DNA of 34,789 nt from Candidatus Woesearchaeota archaeon (GCA_018221135.1 JAAOYB010000010.1:1-34789), one strand, 5' to 3'; positions 23,814 to 31,073 are shown, counted from the first letter of the stretch. The notes: generated from the letters alone by a model not told the origin. Translations and numbers: made by a program.

Positions 23814-24845
23814 ATGAAAGAAAAAAAACCTGTGGTCTTAAGTGGTATGAGGCCAACTGGGAAACTACACATCGGGCACTTAGAAGGTGTTCTTAATGAA
23901 TGGGTAGAATTACAAAAAAGTCATGAGTGTAATTTCTTCGTCGCTGATTATCATGCTATTACTACTAATCAAGACACTCGAGAAATCAAGCAAGACACTT
24001 TTGATATGGTAAAAGATTGGGTGGCTTATGGTATTGACCCTGAGAAAAGCAACATTTTTGTTCAGTCTATGGTTCCGCAGCACAGCAATCTTCACTTAAT
24101 ATTTAGCATGCTCGTAAACCTTGGCAGACTTGAGAGGCTCCCGACGTTTAATGAGTACTTAAAAGAAATAGTACAAGTAGACGAAAAAGATGTTAAAAGA
24201 GTTGATGAAGAAAAAAGGGCAAAGGTAAGTTATGGTTTTCTTGGATACCCTATACTTCAAGCAGCTGACATCTTAGCTTACAAGACAGATGTTGTTCCTG
24301 TTGGCGAGGATCAACTCCCTCACATAGAGTTTACTAGGGAGATAGCTAGGAAATTTAATGGTTTGTATGGTGAGTTATTCCCTCTTCCAGAAGCAAAACT
24401 TGGCCACGCCCCAAGAATCTTAGGTACTGATGGGAGGAAGATGTCTAAGAGTTATGACAACGAAATAAGCCCTTTAGATGACTTGGGCGCATTGCAAACT
24501 AAGACTAAAAAAATGGTTTCTGATAGTACTAGAAAATCATTAAGCGAACCAGGTCATCCTTATGAGTGCAGCGTTTTTGACTTGCAAGAAGTCTACGATT
24601 TAGAAGGCTCAAAACAAGTCTATTCTGATTGCACAACTGCCAAATTAGGTTGCGGGGATTGTAAGGGTTTGCTTCCGCAAAAAATCTTTGAGAAATACGG
24701 CGAGTTCCGAGAGAAAAGAGAGAGCCTAAGAGACCAAGACATCTTAGAAGTATTAGTTGAAGGTAGCTTGAAATCTCAAAGAATCACTGGTGAAACACTT
24801 TCACAAGTCAAAGAGTTAATGTTGATGGATTACATAAGAAAATGA
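23814..24845 (+). CDS. trpS: Tryptophanyl-tRNA synthetase, bacterial-type with four-Cys cluster site
   Basis: 343 aa. Class I synthetase that charges tRNA-Trp. HIGH at 19-22 (GKLHIGHLEG) and KMSKS at 209-213 (GRKMSKSYDN). SGMRPTGKLHIGH and the short length are bacterial-type, unlike the usual archaeal/eukaryotic enzyme. C252-x20-C273-x6-C280-x2-C283 closely matches the [4Fe-4S] site I recall for Thermotoga maritima TrpRS (C-x22-C-x6-C-x2-C). Coupled by ATGA to a PLP decarboxylase. A tRNA-Trp gene lies 2.5 kb downstream. Confidence 0.94.
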   Translation: MKEKKPVVLSGMRPTGKLHIGHLEGVLNEWVELQKSHECNFFVADYHAITTNQDTREIKQDTFDMVKDWVAYGIDPEKSNIFVQSMVPQHSNLHLIFSMLVNLGRLERLPTFNEYLKEIVQVDEKDVKRVDEEKRAKVSYGFLGYPILQAADILAYKTDVVPVGEDQLPHIEFTREIARKFNGLYGELFPLPEAKLGHAPRILGTDGRKMSKSYDNEISPLDDLGALQTKTKKMVSDSTRKSLSEPGHPYECSVFDLQEVYDLEGSKQVYSDCTTAKLGCGDCKGLLPQKIFEKYGEFREKRESLRDQDILEVLVEGSLKSQRITGETLSQVKELMLMDYIRK

Positions 24846-26335
24846 AAGAAAGACCAATAAATTATGATAGGATTTTTGAGATCCCTCAAAAAGGGGAAAG
24901 TGAAAAGTACGTCTTAGAGCAAGTTAGGTTATCTGCAAAAGACACTCTCGCTGATTATAGTACGGGACATCCTTCCACTAAACCCGGAACTAACCCAGAT
25001 CCCTTATCTCAAAGAGCTAGAAATATTGGTGAGGATCTTAGCAATCCTAACCTTATAGATCAAGGAATGTTTAGAGGAGCATATAATAGAGAGAAAGAAG
25101 CAGTTTCTATGACAGCTAGAATGTTTGGAAAAGAAGCAGACGATTCTAATCTTGACGCTGGTTTTTTACTTAGTGGAGGAACTGAGAGTTTAAATCAGGC
25201 TTTGTGGATGATTAGAAACAAATTTTTTTCGCAAAGTTACAACGACGCGTATGATGCTGATATCAGAACTGATGGATTGTTGGGTTTGGCGAAAAAAATA
25301 GTTGAAAAAGAAGGAAAAATCCCAAATCCTAGAATTTTATCTCCTGTGAATTATCATTTCTCAATTAACAAAGGTGTTGATTTAGCAGGTCTTGGTGTTA
25401 ATTCAATAGCTTATTATGATTTAGATAAAAATTTTGATGTAGATGAAGCCTCATTAGAAAATACTATTCGAGAAATTTATGATGATGGCGATAATATACT
25501 GGTTAACTTAGCAGTCGCTGGAGATACTCCAAGAGGAAAAGTCCACGATGTAAATTTAATAACAAAGAAGATACGAGAAGTTTCTACTGAACTTGGAAAA
25601 GATGTGCCTCCAACATTTGTTGATGCAGCAGGAGCGTATCTTTTCATAGCTACTATGCAAGACAATTCTGCTTATGATGGTGTGCTTCCTAATATTTCTT
25701 TTGAGAACAAGGACATAGAAGGAATTATTGGCGATCCTCACAAACAAGAAATGCCTTATAGTTGCGGAATGCTTTTATTAAAAGATTGGGATTTATTAAA
25801 ATATACTGATACTGAAAATTTTTCTAGTTATTTAGATGTATTAGTTGATAACGAACAAAAAAAAGCAGGGTTACACGCAACAGCTATGATACCCACTTCT
25901 AGAAGTGGTGCTAACGCGTTCGCTGTTTGGGCATATCATGTTAATCAAGGATTAGAAGGGATAAGAAGTAAAAAAGAAAATATTTGGGGTTTAGTAAAAG
26001 AATTCGCTAATTACGTTGATACCTCACCACATTATGATTTGGTTAGCGAGCCTCAGACACAAGTAGTTAGTTTCAGATTAAAAGATTCTAATCCAAATAA
26101 TCATAAAAGTATTTATGAGACTATAAAACATGACCCTAGCGATTTTCTTCACATATCTCATGATACTGGATTATTGGTTAGGACAAAAGAAGAACTAGGC
26201 CAAACACGGCAAAAAACTTACAAAAAAGACATGATTTATTCAGGGTTATTCACAACCTTCACTGAACATAATAATGGAGGAACTATTGGTTTGCTTACTA
26301 AGAGATTAGATAAAGAAGCAAAGAGGCTCAGGTGA
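24842..26335 (+). CDS. PLP-dependent group II decarboxylase
   Basis: 497 aa, fold type I. H172 (NYHFSINK) stacks on PLP, D261 (FVDAAGAYLF) pairs with the pyridine nitrogen, and K301 (GDPHKQEMP) is the Schiff-base lysine; GGTESLNQALW holds the phosphate. The pattern fits the aromatic amino acid/glutamate decarboxylase and MfnA group. Substrate is unknown; its ATGA overlap with TrpRS and the chorismate mutase next door make an aromatic amino acid likely (inference). Codons look more T-ending (gat, aat, tat) than in the exosome operon, hinting at a different origin. Confidence 0.88.
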   Translation: MKERPINYDRIFEIPQKGESEKYVLEQVRLSAKDTLADYSTGHPSTKPGTNPDPLSQRARNIGEDLSNPNLIDQGMFRGAYNREKEAVSMTARMFGKEADDSNLDAGFLLSGGTESLNQALWMIRNKFFSQSYNDAYDADIRTDGLLGLAKKIVEKEGKIPNPRILSPVNYHFSINKGVDLAGLGVNSIAYYDLDKNFDVDEASLENTIREIYDDGDNILVNLAVAGDTPRGKVHDVNLITKKIREVSTELGKDVPPTFVDAAGAYLFIATMQDNSAYDGVLPNISFENKDIEGIIGDPHKQEMPYSCGMLLLKDWDLLKYTDTENFSSYLDVLVDNEQKKAGLHATAMIPTSRSGANAFAVWAYHVNQGLEGIRSKKENIWGLVKEFANYVDTSPHYDLVSEPQTQVVSFRLKDSNPNNHKSIYETIKHDPSDFLHISHDTGLLVRTKEELGQTRQKTYKKDMIYSGLFTTFTEHNNGGTIGLLTKRLDKEAKRLR

Positions 26336-26341
26336 TTCTTT

Positions 26342-27097
26342 ATGGATTCAAGATTGTTGATGCCTAAGAGAAACGTAAACGAGATGAGTTTTGAACAGAG
26401 ACGAGACTTACTTGGTGAGATTACGAGAAGTTCTCTTAGGCTATTATCAAAAAGAGCAGAGTTTAGAACAAACCCTGTTATCTACGAGAAAGGCGCATTA
26501 GGAGAAGGTTTCGAAGATATTAGCTTGTTAGAGTACGCCATAAACGAAAAAGAAGGTTATTATAAGAAGATGGGCAGGTATCGTCACGAAACAAGATACT
26601 CAATCATCGAAGGAGAAGAAACAACCAGTCCTTTTTATGGAGTTGAGCAAAAAAATGAGCGTTTCAAAAAAAGAATAGAAATCCCTAACTTCTTAGAGTT
26701 TTACAAAAGCTTAATCGATGATTTTTGTGAAGATGGCGAGAATCCTGGCAGAACAAGCCAAATAGCGGATTTAGATGTTGATTGCTTAGATCAAATTCAC
26801 ACTAGGCTTCAATTCGGAAGATACATCATCGATGGAAAAATAGAGAGCATCCCTGAACTTAACGAGCTAGTAACTGATTACACACCTAAGAATAAAGAGG
26901 ATGTCTTAAGCCATATTGTTTTTAAAGAGCAAGAAAACAGAGTTGTAGAAGCAGCTATTGATTACTCCCTAAAAAACGATTTAGGCTTTAAAGTGGGTAG
27001 TGTCAGGAAACTAATCAAGAATTTCATCGACATAAACACAAACGTTCAGTTCATGCACCTAAAAGAAATTTATGGTGTTGACTTAGAAAAAACATAG
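26342..27097 (+). CDS. Chorismate mutase of the yeast/plant (AroQ-beta) type
   Basis: 251 aa, all-helical. Recognised by comparison with yeast Aro7 from memory: LRLLSKRAEF..NPVIYE corresponds to the ERS/ERAQF..NPKIY region, SLLEYAINEKEGYYKKMGRY to the SLLEF..VGRY region, and LDQIHTRLQFGRYIIDGKIES to LQSLSRRIHFGKFVAEAKFQS. R and K eleven residues apart in RLQFGRYIIDGK match yeast R157 and K168. The C-terminal helix with the Thr/Glu effector-site residues is diverged (DINTNVQFMHL). The enzyme makes prephenate for Phe/Tyr. Third gene of the TrpRS operon, with AGGTGATT before its ATG. Confidence 0.75.
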   Translation: MDSRLLMPKRNVNEMSFEQRRDLLGEITRSSLRLLSKRAEFRTNPVIYEKGALGEGFEDISLLEYAINEKEGYYKKMGRYRHETRYSIIEGEETTSPFYGVEQKNERFKKRIEIPNFLEFYKSLIDDFCEDGENPGRTSQIADLDVDCLDQIHTRLQFGRYIIDGKIESIPELNELVTDYTPKNKEDVLSHIVFKEQENRVVEAAIDYSLKNDLGFKVGSVRKLIKNFIDINTNVQFMHLKEIYGVDLEKT

Positions 27098-27133
27098 TTT
27101 TTCCGTAAAGTTTCCGATGCTAAAAACCTAATG

Positions 27134-27141
27134 TTTAAATA
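27134..27141 (+). promoter_or_regulatory. TATA box of the Trp-leader/tRNA/trpD-like transcript
   Basis: TTTAAATA, centre ~23-25 nt before the leader ATG at 27160. Confidence 0.65.
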
Positions 27142-27159
27142 TGAGAAGAGGTATAATAC

Positions 27160-27300
27160 ATGTTATGTGTGACTCAATTTTGTATGGTGGTTGCCCGTGG
27201 CAACATCAATAAGCTTTCTTTATTAGTTCGCACTATATTATTTGAGATTGATTGTTTTCTTAGAATGCTCCCTTTTAAGTTTTGGTGGTGGCAACTTTAA
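27160..27300 (+). CDS. Candidate tryptophan leader peptide (46 aa, ending WWWQL)
   Basis: The ATG coincides with the expected transcription start, so it would be translated leaderless. Codons 42-44 are three consecutive TGG (27283-27291), then CAA CTT TAA. Upstream, GTTGCC at 27190-27195 can pair with GGCAAC at 27199-27204 (6-bp stem, 3-nt loop) or with GGCAAC at 27290-27295, which overlaps the third Trp codon. Ribosome stalling at the Trp codons would change which pairing forms. No oligo-U terminator follows, so the read-out mechanism is unknown. The rest of the peptide is hydrophobic and Cys-containing and not recognised. Confidence 0.55.
   Translation: MLCVTQFCMVVARGNINKLSLLVRTILFEIDCFLRMLPFKFWWWQL
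27185..27204 (+). repeat. TGGTGG-(TTGCCCG)-TGGCAAC, copy 1 of leader repeat
   Basis: Copy 2 at 27283-27295 is the same sequence without the central TTGCCCG (TGGTGGTGGCAAC). The extra seven bases complete the local hairpin in copy 1. Confidence 0.6.
27283..27295 (+). repeat. TGGTGGTGGCAAC, copy 2 of leader repeat (Trp codons)
   Basis: In frame with the leader peptide it encodes Trp-Trp-Trp and part of Gln. See copy 1 at 27185-27204. Confidence 0.6.
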
Positions 27301-27338
27301 TTCTCATTGGCTACTATTCTTAAAAAAAAATTGTTTAT

Positions 27339-27412
27339 GGGGGTGTAGTATAACACGGCTATTATATCCGGCTCCAGACCGGAGGATTCGAGTTCAAATC
27401 TCGACGTCCCAA
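27339..27412 (+). tRNA. tRNA-Trp (anticodon CCA)
   Basis: Cloverleaf by eye: acceptor GGGGGTG/CGTCCCA, D arm GTAT..TTAT with A14, G18G19 and A21, anticodon arm TCCGG-CTCCAGA-CCGGA with CCA at 27374-27376, variable GGAT, T arm TCGAG-TTCAAAT-CTCGA. U8-A14 and A15-U48 tertiary partners are present. No intron; CCA is not encoded; the discriminator is A73. The first pair is G1:A72, a mismatch; if one G of the GGGGG run were absent, T27338 would pair with A72 and the acceptor would be fully paired. The gene sits between the Trp leader and the trpD-like gene. Confidence 0.88.
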
Positions 27413-27438
27413 ATAAAAAATTGGAGGAAAAAAATAAG

Positions 27439-28641
27439 ATGAATGAAGAAATACATAAACCAAAATATGATATGAATCAATTAAGAGAATTATCAAAAGA
27501 TTTCAGCGTAAACAACGTGCTTAAGCATCACGCGTATCAAAACAAGCCATTAGGCTTTGAGGATGCTTATGTCTTAGGAGTTTACACTTTGTACCCTTAC
27601 AAAGAAGAACTTGAAGGAATATTTGATGTTGATCCAGTCTTAGCTGAGAAACAAAGCATAGCAGCTCTTTGCGCTTTGCATAATAAAGAAACCTACAAGG
27701 ATGAAAAAGCTGCAGGGCAAATAGCTGGTATCACCGCTGCTGTGTTCGACTATGACATCGGATTATCAACGAATGGTTTTTTAAACCTTGATATTGGTTG
27801 TGTCATGGATAATTGTGGTATGGGAGGAGATTTGTATAGGACTAGTAATGTTAGTACCTTAGCTGCTTTGATAGCTTCAGCGGACGGGATTCCTATGGGC
27901 AAACACGGCTCTCCAGGTAATACTGATAGCACAGGAAGCAGTGATTTTCTTGAGTATTTAGGTGTTGATTTGTTTAGTAAGCCAGAAGTCGTTGAGGAAG
28001 CTTTAAGAAGGTTTAATTTTGGGTACACTGACGCTTTAGACACAGATTATAAGAGCGTACATGTACAAACTCATAAATCAGCTCACCTAGCCCATATGAA
28101 TGACATAATCGGCCCTATAACTAACCCTTTAAACCCTGCCATGGTTAAGAAGAGGGTTTTAGGGGTTAATCACCTCATAGAACCAAGCATTGTCGCAAAA
28201 GCATACAACATCCTAAACAAAGAAGGAATTACGAGCCTTGATCATGGCTTGTTCATAAGAGGTTATGTTGATAGTGAGCGAAACGGCGGCATTGATGAAG
28301 CTTCAGTTTTTGAGGGAGGAACAAAAGTAGCAGAACTAAAAGACGGCGTGGTTGATGAGTATTCTTTGTTCGCTGATGATTTCGGAATCGATACTCCTAG
28401 CTATGTTGAGCCTCCAAGAGGAAAAATTGGAAAAGCACAGTTTAGCAAGGAGATTCTTGAAGGAAAAGTCAGTGGTGTTCACAAAGATTTAGTATTGGCA
28501 AACGCCGCAATCCTACAATACTTAGATAAAGGAATAGGTTTTAGAGAAGGCTTTAAAAGATCTAAAGACATCCTTGAATCTGGTGAGCCTTTCAGAAACC
28601 TTGAAAACTACATTAGTTTTACAAGAGGTGAAGTAAAATGA
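27439..28641 (+). CDS. TrpD-like phosphoribosyl/nucleoside transferase family protein
   Basis: 400 aa from ATG 27439, with GGAGGA 10 nt upstream. Anthranilate phosphoribosyltransferase fold: NCGMGGD at 125-131 (canonical GTGGD), NVST at 137-140, KHGSPGNTDSTGSSDFLEY at 155-173, IIGPITNPLNP, and a C-terminal DLVLANAAILQYLDKG. The PRPP-binding loops are largely kept. Where TrpD has an RTIFN-type stretch carrying the anthranilate-binding Arg, this protein has LAHMND, and the SxxGS loop is altered, so the acceptor may not be anthranilate. Coupled to the BtpA gene by ATGA. Confidence 0.85.
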   Translation: MNEEIHKPKYDMNQLRELSKDFSVNNVLKHHAYQNKPLGFEDAYVLGVYTLYPYKEELEGIFDVDPVLAEKQSIAALCALHNKETYKDEKAAGQIAGITAAVFDYDIGLSTNGFLNLDIGCVMDNCGMGGDLYRTSNVSTLAALIASADGIPMGKHGSPGNTDSTGSSDFLEYLGVDLFSKPEVVEEALRRFNFGYTDALDTDYKSVHVQTHKSAHLAHMNDIIGPITNPLNPAMVKKRVLGVNHLIEPSIVAKAYNILNKEGITSLDHGLFIRGYVDSERNGGIDEASVFEGGTKVAELKDGVVDEYSLFADDFGIDTPSYVEPPRGKIGKAQFSKEILEGKVSGVHKDLVLANAAILQYLDKGIGFREGFKRSKDILESGEPFRNLENYISFTRGEVK

Positions 28642-29399
28642 AGAAATTAATTGGTGTAATTCATCTTAAGGCCCTTCCTGGGTACCCCCAACATAAAGAT
28701 ATGAAGTACGTTGTTGAACACGCAGTAAAAGACGCAGTTATACTAGAGAAAGGAGGGGTTAATGAGATTATTGTTGAGAACACAGATGATGACCCTCACA
28801 AAAAAGTGAACACAGCAGAGACAGTTGCAGCGATGACATATGTGTTAAGTGAGATCAAAAAAAAGGTTGGTGTTCCTTTAGGTGTTTGTGTCTTATGGAA
28901 TGATTACAAAGCATCATTAGCAATAACTAAAGTCTTAGACTTAGATTTTGTTAGGGTGCCTGTGTTCATCGAAGCTGTTCTTACTAGTAGCGGATTCATC
29001 GAAGGAGACCCTTACGACGTAATAAATTACAGGAATCTTTTAAGAGCTAATAATATCAGGTTATTGGTGGATGTTGATGTAAAACACGCAACTAATATGT
29101 CTAAGAGAAGCATTGAAGAATCAGCTAATGAAGCTTTGCATTTCGGCGCTGATGAATTAGTAATCACTGGTAAATTCACTGGTGATTCTCCTGATTTAGA
29201 AGACCTAAAAAAAGTTAGGAAAATATCTCCTAACACAATTATTTGTATAGGTAGTGGTACTGACATAGAAAACGTAGAGTCATTAGCTATGTACGCTGAT
29301 AATTTTATTGTTGGGACTTACTTCAAAGATGAAAAAGGAGAAATCGATGTGGAAAAAGTTAAGTTGCTACGACAAAAAATAGAATCCTTTGCGAAATGA
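28638..29399 (+). CDS. BtpA/SgcQ-family (beta/alpha)8 protein
   Basis: 253 aa. Family text throughout: IGVIHLKALPG at the start, GGVNEIIVENTDDDPHKKV, TVAAMTYVL, VPLGVCVLWNDYKASL, VDVDVKHA, ELVITGKFTGDSPDLEDLKKVR, IGSGTDIENVESL and FIVGTYFKD. Members include photosystem I biogenesis protein BtpA and putative sugar-phosphate enzymes; the activity is not established. A TIM barrel next to a TrpD-like protein recalls the TrpD-TrpF pair, but no TrpF motif is seen. ATGA overlaps on both sides. Confidence 0.9.
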   Translation: MKKLIGVIHLKALPGYPQHKDMKYVVEHAVKDAVILEKGGVNEIIVENTDDDPHKKVNTAETVAAMTYVLSEIKKKVGVPLGVCVLWNDYKASLAITKVLDLDFVRVPVFIEAVLTSSGFIEGDPYDVINYRNLLRANNIRLLVDVDVKHATNMSKRSIEESANEALHFGADELVITGKFTGDSPDLEDLKKVRKISPNTIICIGSGTDIENVESLAMYADNFIVGTYFKDEKGEIDVEKVKLLRQKIESFAK

Positions 29400-29941
29400 G
29401 TATCTCTAGTGCTTTTTTTGGTGTTGTTAGCCCTTACTTAGTTGGTTTGGAGAGTTTTGTACTTGTTGATTGTTGTGCTGGTGATGGCAAAGCAGGAGCA
29501 GAATTTTATAGCGTTGAGGGTGTTGAAAAAATAATTTTTGTTGATGTTTATGAGCCTAACAAGTTCAAGAAGAACACTCAAAATCTAAAAACTCCTTTTG
29601 AAGTATTTCATGAAGGTTTAGAAAACTTTCCAAGTATTGAGAACGCTGTTTATATTGGATTGCATAGTTGCGGGGAATTAACTGATTTAATCATAGAAAA
29701 AGCGGTGAGTACCAAGTCTGTTTTGGCTGTTATGCCTTGTTGTTATAATCAAAGAATGAAAAGATATGATTTGGTTAACCCGCCAGATAATAGAAAATTG
29801 TTGTATGAGGCTGAAAAAGATTATTTTGACGCTTTTAGAATACAATATTTAAAGGAACAAAACTGCGAAGTTTTCTTAGAAAGAATAGATAAGAGTATAA
29901 CTCCTATGAATAATGTGATAATAGCAAAACCTTTTGATTAG
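29396..29941 (+). CDS. Methyltransferase-like protein with CC/HSCG motifs
   Basis: 181 aa. Rossmann-type VLVDCCAGDGKAGAEF (motif I), FVDVYEPNKF, then YIGLHSCGELTDLIIEKAV and LAVMPCCYNQRMKRY, the pattern of the METTL25/RRNAD1-like methyltransferase group, in which LHxCGxLT and CCY mark the active region. Short for the family, so only the catalytic core is present. Fourth unit of the leader-tRNA-trpD-btpA transcript, coupled by ATGA. The substrate is unknown; RNA is possible. Confidence 0.75.
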   Translation: MSISSAFFGVVSPYLVGLESFVLVDCCAGDGKAGAEFYSVEGVEKIIFVDVYEPNKFKKNTQNLKTPFEVFHEGLENFPSIENAVYIGLHSCGELTDLIIEKAVSTKSVLAVMPCCYNQRMKRYDLVNPPDNRKLLYEAEKDYFDAFRIQYLKEQNCEVFLERIDKSITPMNNVIIAKPFD

Positions 29942-29970
29942 TCACTCTTTAGTGGTTAATAAGCGAAAGT

Positions 29971-29980
29971 TTTATAAATA
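29971..29980 (+). promoter_or_regulatory. TATA box for the small lipoprotein
   Basis: TTTATAAATA centred 25 nt before ATG 30001: leaderless. Confidence 0.65.
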
Positions 29981-30000
29981 TCTAGTTTATTATTTATTGT

Positions 30001-30291
30001 ATGAAAACATATCAAAGAATAATTACTGGTGGATTGGTATTGGTTGGTCTAGCTGGTTTGTTAGGTTGCGATAACAAAAAAAACGAATTAGAAGAAAGAC
30101 CTACACCTACATATTTTGCATCGATTCCAATGTCTATTGGTACGGGGTTAGGAATGACGAGCGGGGATTTTGATGGAGACGGCGACTTAGACTTAATTAT
30201 TGGAGCAAAACTTCCTGACGATAGTGGAAAAGCAAAAACATATAGATTCTATAATGATGGAAACGGAAATCTCTCACAACGAATCTTTTAG
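30001..30291 (+). CDS. Small lipoprotein with one FG-GAP/VCBS-type repeat
   Basis: 96 aa. Signal peptide with hydrophobic core (residues 8-21) and lipobox LLGC, lipidation at C23. After a charged linker comes one repeat with a calcium-loop pattern SGDFDGDGDLDLIIGAK (~59-75) and ends FYNDGNGNLSQRIF. Integrin-like beta-propellers need about seven such blades; one is unusual, so it is either a remnant of a larger surface protein or a minimal unit that oligomerises. Exposed on the outer face of the membrane. Stands alone with its own promoter. Confidence 0.75.
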   Translation: MKTYQRIITGGLVLVGLAGLLGCDNKKNELEERPTPTYFASIPMSIGTGLGMTSGDFDGDGDLDLIIGAKLPDDSGKAKTYRFYNDGNGNLSQRIF

Positions 30292-30313
30292 TTATTATTC
30301 TTTTTAATTTCTT

Positions 30314-30991
30314 TTAATATTTGTTTTTTGTGTAGACGTCCATGTAGTATGATGTGTGACCTTTCTTTTTTCGTTTTTTATCGTCTTTTTCTATCTCTAT
30401 TATCTGGCCTTTCTTTGTCGCTTCTAAGACGAGTGTTAAGTCTAATCCTCGAAAATTAAGAGGTTTTTCTAAGAAGTTATGATGTAAGAACACAGTGCCT
30501 AGATTACCTTGAAGAAATATTTTTTCAGCGATGAACCTCGCATTAGTTTGATAATTAAAATGTACTTTTACATCCTTAAACTCGTATTTGATTTCTTGAT
30601 AGGACTCATCGCTTCTAAAATCACCTAATATCGGGATGACTTCTTCGTCGTCAATGAGTTTCTTTGCGATGAAATGCCTTATGTGAGTTCTGCTCTTATA
30701 ATAATACTTATCTTCACCCTCGATGCCGATTGATGGCATCTTAAACATCGCATTTGCGAGGATCATGGCTCTTCCATCACCTGAGCCGTTATCACAAAAC
30801 ACGTTGCCTTCACTAATTATGTTTTTGTGTATTAAGTAATCTAATAAATAAAAGACTATGTCTGTATCGCAAGGCAGAAAACAACCAATAGAGGTGCCTA
30901 TTGAGCGATTAGAAAAAGGTTTCCAAGATAATAAGTCCTGACGCTTAAAATAAGTTTTTATCTTCTTGTAAGTCGCGTGATCAACCCTCAT
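30314..30991 (-). CDS. SAM-dependent methyltransferase-like protein
   Basis: 225 aa. Motif-I-like GNVFCDNGSGDGRAMILANAMF (about 62-83) followed by IGIEGEDKYYYKS and IPILGDFRSDESY suggests a class I SAM fold; FCDNGSGDGR resembles the acidic loop of DOT1/protein-methyltransferase-like enzymes. The C-terminus is Lys-rich (EKDDKKRKKKGH) then YYMDVYTK. No typical NPPY/DPPY motif, so base methylation is not suggested. Leaderless: TTTAAATA at 31013-31020 (minus) is 25 nt upstream. Divergent from the GHKL gene. Confidence 0.65.
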   Translation of the reverse strand: MRVDHATYKKIKTYFKRQDLLSWKPFSNRSIGTSIGCFLPCDTDIVFYLLDYLIHKNIISEGNVFCDNGSGDGRAMILANAMFKMPSIGIEGEDKYYYKSRTHIRHFIAKKLIDDEEVIPILGDFRSDESYQEIKYEFKDVKVHFNYQTNARFIAEKIFLQGNLGTVFLHHNFLEKPLNFRGLDLTLVLEATKKGQIIEIEKDDKKRKKKGHTSYYMDVYTKNKY

Positions 30992-31012
30992 TTATTAATG
31001 AATGATGGATTC

Positions 31013-31050
31013 TATTTAAATAAGTTATTTTTTGAAAAAAGCTTAAATAA
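31013..31050. promoter_or_regulatory. Back-to-back TATA boxes of divergent genes
   Basis: Minus-strand TTTAAATA at 31013-31020 serves 30991; plus-strand CTTAAATAA at 31042-31050 serves 31074. Both place the start codon ~25-28 nt downstream. Confidence 0.55.
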
Positions 31051-31073
31051 ACCTATTCAAACCCCTTTTTTTT

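Noticed and set aside
27242-27442. 66-aa ORF running through the Trp leader and the tRNA
   Set aside because: Starts with TTG, covers the whole tRNA-Trp and runs out just past the trpD-like ATG; not plausible as a protein.
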